From UBA1672 sp023140905 (GTDB lineage: Bacteria; Pseudomonadota; Alphaproteobacteria; Micavibrionales; Micavibrionaceae): 23,878 nucleotides of DNA. Every line of letters starts with the position of its first letter. The stretch's first letter is position 1. The position numbers and the translations under genes were made by a program. Under the pieces are notes generated by a model. It did not search any database, was not told where the DNA came from, and was given only the letters and a program-made list of their open reading frames with translations. The stretch is from contig DAOVWH010000009.1 of assembly GCA_030636745.1 (NCBI GenBank), positions 1 to 23,878 on the forward strand, in the 5' to 3' direction. Shown one piece after another: positions 14,752 to 21,702 of this stretch.

Positions 14752-14797
14752 TCTTAAGTGAAACTCCATGGGGCAAGTCCCGTGGTATCACTACAAC
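14752..14797. repeat. Dispersed repeat copy interrupted by a 24-nt hairpin
   Basis: CTTAAGTGAAA (14753-14763) and TCACTACAAC (14788-14797) together match the uninterrupted copy at 236-257. Between them lie 24 nt (14764-14787) forming a hairpin: CCATGGG (14766-14772), a 6-nt loop, and CCCGTGG (14779-14785), with one G-U pair. It sits between two converging genes, where it may act as a structure-based transcript end in both directions. There is no T run. Confidence 0.65.
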
Positions 14798-14820
14798 GCT
14801 ATGAAACCCGGATTTTATTG

Positions 14821-16647
14821 CTAAATTTTCTCTTCTGAGGCTAAAGAAATATTACATAAAAGGTTTATATTACTTAACAAGCCGCATATTTCTTTTTGCG
14901 AGTATCCTTCTATATCACCAAAATTAACATAATGTTTTTTGTAGAGTGAATCTTTATTTGTTTGTACAAAGAGAGCTTCTTGTAAATTCTGTTTTTGTGT
15001 ATTTTCAGGGAGTGCTTTTATGGCAGTCTTTATGGCTCGTTTTGCTGTAAAAGCCTGGGTGCGTGTGATGAAGGAACCTGTTCTTACTACCCATGGTCTT
15101 TGTTCTGTTGTTTTTATAATTTTTATGGAAGGAATATCGGGGGGGAGAGGAGGGGTGTCTGAGTCTATATCTTGTGTACCCGCAATTAAAGTTTGGTGGT
15201 TTCTGGCGATGCTTTTTGTTAAATGACTCATGTCATAGTAACCATTTTCCTGAGGAGACGGGTCGTAGCCAATTGCTGTCACGATTTGTGTGAGGGCGTT
15301 ATTAAGCTCTATATAATCAATGTCTCGCTGTATACGTGCAAGAAGCGCTCTGGCATGTGAAAAAATAAGTTGCTGTTCATTATCTGTTTCTGTTTGTACA
15401 GCACTTTCCACAAGATCGGAAATTTCCTGTTCGGGAGGGGCCAGCTTTTCAGAATCACGGAAAGATTGAGCTGCAGATAAATATCGAAGATAGGCAATGT
15501 TTACTTGTGCAAGAATAACCAGACTTAAGGTATCGCGTCGCGTTGTTATAAGTTCCAGTTTTGCTTCGCTTTCTTTTTTCTGTTTTACCCATATAAGCGG
15601 TTGTAAAAGATTGTATGCTAATTGTCCGCTGACATTTATCCATGTGTTATTTAAAAGGAATTTATTATGGTCATAATCAAGGCTTAAAGTATGTGTCGGA
15701 AAAGGCACAAGGCTGAGTAAGCGTTTCTTTTTTTCAAGGGTTTCTATCCGGTAATTATAATCTTCTTCTGCAAGTTCAGGCCGGTTAATAAGGGCATAAT
15801 TTTCTAGCTTATCTAAATCGGAGATGATTGAGGATATATTGTTCTCGTCAATGTTAAGTTTTTGTAACTTAAATTTATCACCAAAATTAATGTTAAGAAG
15901 AGCTGCTAATTCGATGTGTGATAGTTTTAAATCATCCTGAAGGCTATTTAATTCTTTGATGACCTGAATAAGATTTCTTTGATACGTTAAATTTTCAATA
16001 GGGGAGGATAGATTATTCTTGCGAATAAGTTGTGCTCGGTCTAACGCCTCCACGGCTTCATTTTTAACATACGCTATGTCTTTTTCGATATCTTGTGCGA
16101 CAGCAACGCGCATAAATGCAATTCTTACATCACTCACAATATTATGGATAATGCTGCGGCGTTTCTCATGATAAATTTGAACACGATTTGCATCTTGTTG
16201 AGCTTGAGCATAATTCAGTCCATAATCAAGAATGCTGTAGGTCATATTGAGGCGAGCTGTTATTGTCCTATCTTCGGATGAACGGGAATAGTTTAGGTTT
16301 TGCGTGCCAGTGCCAATTTCTTCGCTACTGCTTCCTTTGTTATTATTGCGCTCGGAAACGTTCACTTCGGCATTGAGTGATGGTAACATGTTTATCTGGC
16401 TTATAGCATATTGTGCACTTGCCAGATTTTTTTCCTGAAGCTGTAGTCGAGCGTCAAGATTATACTCTAAGGCACGGGAAACAGCCTCATCGAAAGACAT
16501 TTCTTTGTTCATGAGTTCCCGTTCGGGGAAGATATTTTTGAATGTTTCATGGACGCGTTTCATGCGCTCTTCTTCAGACAACGGAGATATGTCTGTAGAG
16601 CATGCTGATATGAGTAATATGGCTATGATAGAAAGGAAAAATTTCAT
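14821..16647 (-). CDS. TolC-like outer-membrane factor, lipoprotein, with a SPOR-like C-terminal domain
   Basis: Probably the outer-membrane channel of the export system encoded on the other side of the divergent promoter. 608 residues from ATG 16647. It starts MKFFLSIIAILLISAC, a lipoprotein signal with lipobox LISAC and Cys16 as the lipidated residue. A GTG 18 nt further upstream would add six residues; neither start has a clear ribosome site. Residues ~45-470 are helical with the two-fold repeated outer-membrane efflux (OEP) pattern: SFDEAVSRALEYNLDARLQL at the start and LALINRPELAEEDY-like blocks later. Residues ~517-602 (RPWVVRTGSFITRTQAFTAK ... HYVNFGDIEGYSQKEICGLL) resemble a SPOR domain, which binds denuded peptidoglycan glycan strands. 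This tail is unusual for TolC proteins; the SPOR call is inference. Confidence 0.85.
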   Translation of the reverse strand: MKFFLSIIAILLISACSTDISPLSEEERMKRVHETFKNIFPERELMNKEMSFDEAVSRALEYNLDARLQLQEKNLASAQYAISQINMLPSLNAEVNVSERNNNKGSSSEEIGTGTQNLNYSRSSEDRTITARLNMTYSILDYGLNYAQAQQDANRVQIYHEKRRSIIHNIVSDVRIAFMRVAVAQDIEKDIAYVKNEAVEALDRAQLIRKNNLSSPIENLTYQRNLIQVIKELNSLQDDLKLSHIELAALLNINFGDKFKLQKLNIDENNISSIISDLDKLENYALINRPELAEEDYNYRIETLEKKKRLLSLVPFPTHTLSLDYDHNKFLLNNTWINVSGQLAYNLLQPLIWVKQKKESEAKLELITTRRDTLSLVILAQVNIAYLRYLSAAQSFRDSEKLAPPEQEISDLVESAVQTETDNEQQLIFSHARALLARIQRDIDYIELNNALTQIVTAIGYDPSPQENGYYDMSHLTKSIARNHQTLIAGTQDIDSDTPPLPPDIPSIKIIKTTEQRPWVVRTGSFITRTQAFTAKRAIKTAIKALPENTQKQNLQEALFVQTNKDSLYKKHYVNFGDIEGYSQKEICGLLSNINLLCNISLASEEKI

Positions 16648-16690
16648 TTTATAAGAGGCGTCCACGGAACACTATTTTAATAGCGTGAAG

Positions 16691-16872
16691 TATAGTAATT
16701 TCACTTAAGAATAATATATTTTCCTTGAGGAATCTTCTACCCAATGGGCACAGGTTGATTATCTGCGCATAATTTTATCACCGTAGCTATTGATTATGCT
16801 TCAAAAAGTATATTTGATTCTCAAAAAGAATATTAGCGCAATTTTATACTATTCTTAAGTGAAACTACTATA
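16691..16872. repeat. 182-bp element with 23-bp terminal inverted repeats in the divergent promoter region
   Basis: The left end (16691-16713, TATAGTAATTTCACTTAAG...) and right end (16850-16872) match as inverted complements at 22 of 23 positions. The inner right side GCGCAATTTTATACTATT (from 16837) is shared with 21376-21393 (GCGCAATTCTGTACTATT) and in diverged form with 217-235. No ORF is inside. It occupies most of the 324-bp gap between the TolC-like gene and the adaptor gene, so it must carry or separate their promoters. Confidence 0.75.
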
Positions 16873-16897
16873 TCATAGTATGTCTGGTGATAAAATT

Positions 16898-16926
16898 TGT
16901 AAATCGTGTGTCTCCCTGTATACAAT
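16898..16926 (+). promoter_or_regulatory. Candidate promoter of the adaptor/protease gene run
   Basis: TTGTAA (16898-16903) and TACAAT (16921-16926) are 17 nt apart, just to the right of the repeat element and about 45 bp before the adaptor gene start. Confidence 0.4.
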
Positions 16927-16971
16927 AATACTCACAGGTATTATCTTTTATTTTATGGGGATCACCTTCAA

Positions 16972-17712
16972 ATGTTTAGATTAATTGTTTTTCATGGAAT
17001 TATAGGACTGCTTTGTGTCTGGGTTATTCGGCCTTCCTTTGTTTATGCACAGGAGAGCGGGAAGCATTTTGAGGCTATATTAATGCCATCAACGGACACG
17101 GTCTTATCTTCGAGTGTTCCTGGTTATATCAAGAAAATAAATGTCAAAGAGGGTCTTGCTTTTCAAGAGGGGGATATATTGATTGAGTTCGATTGTCGTG
17201 CTTATGAAATGGAGTTGGAAAAGATCAACATTGAACAGAAATGGGCTCTCGAAAAATTAAAAACGGCAAAAAAGCTTTTTGCTCTGAAGGCGATGAGTCA
17301 AATGGATGTTTTTCAGGCTAATATTGATGTTAAAAAGAGTAGGCTGGAAAAAGAGAAACAGAAATTTTTACTTGAAGGTTGTAAAGTAACGGCACCGTTT
17401 GATGGCTATGTTGTTGAATTATTTGCTGCACCGTACCAAACTGTTGCAGTAAGCCATGAATTAATTCGATTGATTAACCGGGGAGTGTTGAAGTTAGAGC
17501 TTTTTGTTTCATCCGAGTATCTTTCGAAATTTGTTAAGGATTCTCCTTTTAGTGTTTATGTGAATGAAACCGGGCAGCACTATCAGGCAAAAGTTGTTGC
17601 AGTTGTGCCACTTATAGATTCTGTTTCTCAAACATTTAAAGTTATCGGCACGTTTGATAAAAATGATCCAAGCTTGCTTCCAGGGATGTCTGGTCGTGTG
17701 GATGTTGAGTAA
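16972..17712 (+). CDS. Small periplasmic HlyD/RND-type adaptor protein
   Basis: 246 residues from ATG 16972, with TGGGGATC 11 nt upstream. An in-frame extension to 16906 would put 22 extra residues before the signal peptide and is rejected. Signal peptide MFRLIVFHGIIGLLCVWVIR ... VYA-QE. The mature part has the adaptor order: a first lipoyl half (VLSSSVPGYIKKINVKEGLA then FQEGDILIEFDC), a short helical hairpin (~75-125), a second lipoyl half (CKVTAPFDGYVVELFAAPYQ), a beta-barrel, and the C-terminal LLPGMSGRVDVE motif common in membrane-fusion proteins. No membrane anchor, so probably free in the periplasm. It precedes the GAF-HlyD fusion by 100 bp. It probably bridges inner- and outer-membrane parts of the export system. 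Confidence 0.85.
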   Translation: MFRLIVFHGIIGLLCVWVIRPSFVYAQESGKHFEAILMPSTDTVLSSSVPGYIKKINVKEGLAFQEGDILIEFDCRAYEMELEKINIEQKWALEKLKTAKKLFALKAMSQMDVFQANIDVKKSRLEKEKQKFLLEGCKVTAPFDGYVVELFAAPYQTVAVSHELIRLINRGVLKLELFVSSEYLSKFVKDSPFSVYVNETGQHYQAKVVAVVPLIDSVSQTFKVIGTFDKNDPSLLPGMSGRVDVE

Positions 17713-17812
17713 TAACTAGGGGTAGGACCCTAATAAACAACGTTAAATATAAGGGGGCTTTGTTATTAAAGAAGATAGTTCTCAAAATAGCACACATATT
17801 TTAGAGGCTCAG

Positions 17813-19183
17813 TTGACCGGGGTATCTAGATTGTTGCATCTTAACAGAGCCGCACGTTTTGCTGAAAGCGTGGAAGATGTTTACTTTATGGCTGTTAATG
17901 AAACGCACAAGCTCGTATCATATGACGAAGCTGTTCTTTGGCATGAAACCAGTCGGAATTCTATCGATATACGAGGGATTTCAGGCCTTTCATCGTTTGA
18001 TCGTTCAGCACCCAAAATTGTATGGTTTAATCGCCTTTTTTCGTTTCTGGAAACAGCATTTTCGATGCCTTCTAAAGAAGAAGATGATCAATTCTACATG
18101 GTGACAAAAGAAGATTGTCCAGATAAAATTTTGGCAGAATGGGGTGAGTTTTCAGTTCCTTTTGGTCTATACATTCCCTTTGTTTTGCCGGGATCAAAAA
18201 TGACAGGGGGGCTGTTTTTTACGCGTTCTACAGCGTGGACAGAAAAAGAATGTAAATTATTGCAAGAGGCGGTTAGTACATATGCTTATGCTTTATCGTT
18301 TCAGATGTCTGTGACGCGTGAGCCATTCATTTTAAAAGTTATAAAATATATTAAAAGAAAGCGTTTTTTGTTTGTAGGTTTTTTAGTGTTATTATCATTT
18401 TGGCCTGTAAGGGTTTCTGTTATTGCTCCAATGGAAGTAGTTCCTCAGAGTCCCTGGATTATGACGGCACCGCAAGATGGTGTTATTCAGACCATTCATG
18501 TACAGCCTAATCAGAGGGTCAAAAAGGGAGATCGTCTTGTTTCTCTTGATGATACAAAATTACGCAATGAAGTTGTTCTGGCAGAGCAGGCTCTGGGGGT
18601 TGTGCAACAACAGTTGCGGCAAGCACAGCAGAGGGCATTTTCCGAGCGGAAGAACAATAAAAACGAGGGTTATCGCGGGGATGCTGCTTTATTGTCATTG
18701 GACGTGCAGCAAAAACAAAATGAATTGTGCTATATGCAGGAGCTTTTGGCGAAGACACAAATTTTTTCCGAGATTAGTGGTATCGCTGTTTTTAATGATG
18801 CTACGGAGTTGGAAGGTTCTCCCATAAGGACAGGGGAGCGTATTTTATGGGTTGCCGATGAGGGAGATGTTCAAATAGAGGTTCAGGTTTCTGTTGAAGA
18901 TATGATTGAGCTTAAAACAGGCACGCGTGCAGACAGCTTTTTGTATAGTAATCCGCTTCACCCTGTTCGTGGCAAGATATCAAATATAAGTTACGATGCA
19001 ACAGAAACAAAAACCCGTGGACAATTGGCTTATAATATCAAAGTGTCTTTAACAGATGCTCATAAAGATACTTTGCCTCGTATAGGATTTAAGGGAACAG
19101 CAAAACTCTATGGAAATCATGTGACGCTTTTTTATCATGTCTTTAGAAGGCCTATTTCTTATGTATGGCGTTATTTGTTTTAG
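17813..19183 (+). CDS. GAF-like / single transmembrane / HlyD adaptor fusion protein
   Basis: 456 residues from TTG 17813 (AGAGG 5 nt upstream). An ATT at 17765 is in frame and has the stronger AAGGGGG at 7 nt, so the true start may be there (472 residues); no in-frame ATG or GTG precedes. Residues ~1-165 have the layout of a GAF-like sensor: LLHLNRAARFAESVEDVYFM, then VNETHKLVSYDEAVLW, then FGLYIPFVLPGSKMTGGLFF. One membrane helix (184-202, RFLFVGFLVLLSFWPVRVSV) follows, then a HlyD part: lipoyl half PWIMTAPQDGVIQTIHVQPN, hairpin (~250-310), and a barrel. The GAF part would lie in the cytoplasm and the adaptor in the periplasm, so it could couple a cytoplasmic signal to export. The next gene starts 5 bp after the stop codon. 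Confidence 0.85.
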   Translation: MTGVSRLLHLNRAARFAESVEDVYFMAVNETHKLVSYDEAVLWHETSRNSIDIRGISGLSSFDRSAPKIVWFNRLFSFLETAFSMPSKEEDDQFYMVTKEDCPDKILAEWGEFSVPFGLYIPFVLPGSKMTGGLFFTRSTAWTEKECKLLQEAVSTYAYALSFQMSVTREPFILKVIKYIKRKRFLFVGFLVLLSFWPVRVSVIAPMEVVPQSPWIMTAPQDGVIQTIHVQPNQRVKKGDRLVSLDDTKLRNEVVLAEQALGVVQQQLRQAQQRAFSERKNNKNEGYRGDAALLSLDVQQKQNELCYMQELLAKTQIFSEISGIAVFNDATELEGSPIRTGERILWVADEGDVQIEVQVSVEDMIELKTGTRADSFLYSNPLHPVRGKISNISYDATETKTRGQLAYNIKVSLTDAHKDTLPRIGFKGTAKLYGNHVTLFYHVFRRPISYVWRYLF

Positions 19184-19188
19184 TGTGA

Positions 19189-21321
19189 GTGTATGTTTTG
19201 TCGCAGCAAGAAAAAGAAAGTGAACGTCGCCCTTATCGTAACGATCTCCACATTTTTTCGCATGGGAAGGATCGTGACGGAAGCCCTGCGTGGTTATTGC
19301 ATGATCCGTCGACGAACCGGTATTTTCGTCTTGGCTGGCTTGAGTTTGAAATCTTATCACGCTGGCATATGAATGATGTTCAGGACATTATAGCGGATAT
19401 CGTATTATCAACAACATTAAAGCCAGATCAGGAAAGCATTAGCTCTTTTCACGATTTTCTGGAGAAAAACGAGTTATTGCAGCCGCAAACTCCTCAGGAA
19501 TGGCAAAAGCTTAAGGCGCTTTATATACAAAAAAAGAAAATGACATTGGGCAATCTTCTAAAGCACTATATTTTCTTTAGAATTCCTTTGTGGCACCCGG
19601 ATCGCTTTTTAGCGTGGTGTGCTCCAAAGCTGTCTTTTATTTATACAAAGACAACTTTTATTGTTTTTCTTTGTTTATTTTCTCTCTCTGTAATTCTTTT
19701 GCTTCGAGAGTGGAGCAGTTTTATCAGCAGTTTTTCCTATTTTTTCTCGGTGGAGGGTTTGGTCGTTATGGCCCTTGTCTGGGGCTTGACTCAATTCGTC
19801 CATGAGTTAGGACACGCTGTTACGGCAAAACATCTGGGTTTAAGGGTTCCTGTTTTAGGTCTGGCCTTTATTGTTTTATTTCCTGTGATGTATACGGATA
19901 CAACGGATTCGTGGCGCCTTACATCCCGTAGGCAACGATTAAGTATCGGTGCTGCGGGAATTATTGCAGAGATGGGACTGGCTATTTTGGGGGCGTTGCT
20001 ATGGATTATCCTTGATGATGGTATCTGGCGTTCAGCAGCATTTACCTTGACCAGTGTTACGTGGGTCACGACTTTGTTTGTTAATCTCAATCCTTTGATG
20101 CGTTTTGATGGATATTATTTGCTGGCAGATATAAGTGGTGTAGAGAATTTGCAAACGCGCTCTTTTAACTATGGGAAGTGGTTTCTACGGCGTTTGTTTT
20201 TAGGGTTTGATAATGCGTCTCCTCCAGAGCATGTTACAATGCAGCGACATATCTTTTTTCTTGTTTATGCTTATGCTGTCTGGGTCTATCGATTTTTTCT
20301 ATTTATTAGTATAGCATTAGCTGTTTATTTTTTGTTTTTTAAAGCTTTGGGGATCGTTTTAATGGTTTTTGAAGTTTTCTATTTTATTGTGTTTCCTATT
20401 ATCAAGGAATTGAAAATTTGGTGGAAAATTCAAAGTGAGAACAAGATTAATAAAAATATTATAGGACTTATTATTCTGGTCGTTTTAACAATAGGTGCAA
20501 TTTTGTTCCCATGGCAGAGTCATGTTTTTGCGCCTGCTGTGTTGCGTGCCAAGTTTCAGGCTGAGGTTTTTGCTCCAGAAGTTGCGCAAATAAAGAAAAT
20601 ACATGTTCAATCAGGACATGTCGTAAAACAAGGAGATGTTTTGTTTACATTAGATTCTCCTGTATTGGACTATGCCTTGAAAAATGTTGGTCTGGAGATA
20701 AGCAAATATTCAAAAATAATAAACAGATCCCTCACTTTGTCGGATTGGCGCCAAGATAATTTAGTAGCAACCCAGCAGTTTTTAACGGCTAGTAGCAAAT
20801 TGCGTGGTTTGGAGAAATCAATTGAGAAGCTATCCATAATAGCACCTTTCTCCGGGAGTGTTTTTATTGAAGATCATCAGCTTAAGGAGGGGATGTGGGT
20901 TGACGTGCAACAAGCTTTGGCCAGAATAATCTCTCCGACGACGCAATTGATAGAGGCCTATGTTCTTGATCGTGATTTGCATCGTATAAATCTTGGTGGT
21001 GATGTTGCTTTTTATAATGAAAAATCATTGCAGAAAGTGAAGGGCAGAATTGTTCATATTGATCGTACAGCGACACGCATTTTATGTCCTAAAATGCTAT
21101 CTTCGGAATTTAAGGGGGGGCTGGCAGCTGTTCGTAATCGTAAGAATGAGGTTGTGCTCAATGAAACAAGATACCGTATTTTAATAGAGCCATCACAGGA
21201 TCTTGGTTCTTTGTTACAGATGGAGCGGGGATGGGTAAAAATATCTGCTGAAAACCAAAGCATTTTTTCTCGCTTGTTTCAAAAAACTGTTTCTCTTGTT
21301 ATTCGGGAAAGCAGTTTTTAA
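19189..21321 (+). CDS. M50 (site-2-protease-like) membrane metalloprotease fused to a HlyD adaptor domain
   Basis: 710 residues from GTG 19189 (707 from TTG 19198, which has a slightly better upstream TGAG). Residues ~15-100 look PqqD-like: WLLHDPSTNRYFRLGWLEFE, then ILSRW and a helical tail. Membrane segments start near 150. The zinc site HELGHA is at 205-210 and the second motif NPLMRFDGYY at 301-310 supplies the third ligand, Asp307, so the protease looks catalytically complete. More membrane helices follow to ~440. Residues ~450-700 are a HlyD-type domain: FAPEVAQIKKIHVQSGHVVK, then QGDVLFTLDS, then LSIIAPFSGSVFIEDHQLKE. Relatives are annotated as putative peptide zinc metalloproteases. 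It probably cleaves or guides the exported giant protein; no ATPase is fused or adjacent. Confidence 0.9.
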   Translation: MYVLSQQEKESERRPYRNDLHIFSHGKDRDGSPAWLLHDPSTNRYFRLGWLEFEILSRWHMNDVQDIIADIVLSTTLKPDQESISSFHDFLEKNELLQPQTPQEWQKLKALYIQKKKMTLGNLLKHYIFFRIPLWHPDRFLAWCAPKLSFIYTKTTFIVFLCLFSLSVILLLREWSSFISSFSYFFSVEGLVVMALVWGLTQFVHELGHAVTAKHLGLRVPVLGLAFIVLFPVMYTDTTDSWRLTSRRQRLSIGAAGIIAEMGLAILGALLWIILDDGIWRSAAFTLTSVTWVTTLFVNLNPLMRFDGYYLLADISGVENLQTRSFNYGKWFLRRLFLGFDNASPPEHVTMQRHIFFLVYAYAVWVYRFFLFISIALAVYFLFFKALGIVLMVFEVFYFIVFPIIKELKIWWKIQSENKINKNIIGLIILVVLTIGAILFPWQSHVFAPAVLRAKFQAEVFAPEVAQIKKIHVQSGHVVKQGDVLFTLDSPVLDYALKNVGLEISKYSKIINRSLTLSDWRQDNLVATQQFLTASSKLRGLEKSIEKLSIIAPFSGSVFIEDHQLKEGMWVDVQQALARIISPTTQLIEAYVLDRDLHRINLGGDVAFYNEKSLQKVKGRIVHIDRTATRILCPKMLSSEFKGGLAAVRNRKNEVVLNETRYRILIEPSQDLGSLLQMERGWVKISAENQSIFSRLFQKTVSLVIRESSF

Positions 21322-21345
21322 GAAAAGGAAGAGGGTCAGAGAACA

Positions 21346-21412
21346 TATAGTAGTTTCACTTAAGAAAATTCATTGGCGCAATTCTGTACTATTATTAAGC
21401 GAAGCTACTATA
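21346..21412. repeat. Dispersed inverted-repeat element downstream of the M50 gene
   Basis: The left end TATAGTAGTTTCACTTAAG starts at 21346. The right end TTAAGCGAAGCTACTATA closes at 21412. They are imperfect inverted complements enclosing TTGGCGCAATTCTGTACTAT. It lies 24 bp after the M50 stop codon and may serve as its transcript end, although no T run follows. Confidence 0.75.
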
Positions 21413-21633
21413 ACAGATTGATTCTGTTGTAATGTTTAAACATGTTTGGTAGAATGCGACTTTGCCTTTCTTGGGCTTCTTCTATAATTATCATTTTTCT
21501 TTTATCCCAAATCATTCTCCAGCATGTTTCTTACTCAAGCTTTTGCTGTTTATAAGCCAGTTTACAACGCTTCGGGATATGTTCTCTAATGTAATGTAGG
21601 GGCTGTTTTTAGAGTTTTTTAATCTTTGTTTAC
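21413..21633. other. Non-coding stretch before the giant gene
   Basis: T-rich sequence with no ORF, RNA gene or terminator that I can support. It contains GTTTAAAC, which is palindromic by itself. Together with the flanking repeats the gap is about 380 bp, so the giant gene probably has its own promoter. Confidence 0.4.
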
Positions 21634-21670
21634 TATAATTATAGTAGTTTAACTTAAGGATAATACTATA
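21631..21670. repeat. Short repeat copy overlapping a 16-bp perfect palindrome
   Basis: TACTATAATTATAGTA (21631-21646) is a perfect palindrome. It overlaps a compact repeat copy from TATAGTAGTTTAACTTAAG (21640) to ACTATA (21670). The palindrome includes TATAAT (21634-21639), a possible -10 for the giant gene, so the repeat may contribute the promoter or an operator. No good -35 is seen. Confidence 0.6.
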
Positions 21671-21702
21671 ACAGATGATTTTCTTAATCTAGGAGCTAAT
21701 GT

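Noticed and set aside
15020..15226. Plus-strand ORF inside the TolC-like gene
   Set aside because: It is antisense to a well-supported coding region and has no recognisable protein features.
14821..21321. Complete type I secretion system
   Set aside because: No Walker A/B ABC ATPase or ABC membrane domain is encoded in the cluster; only channel, adaptors and protease are present.
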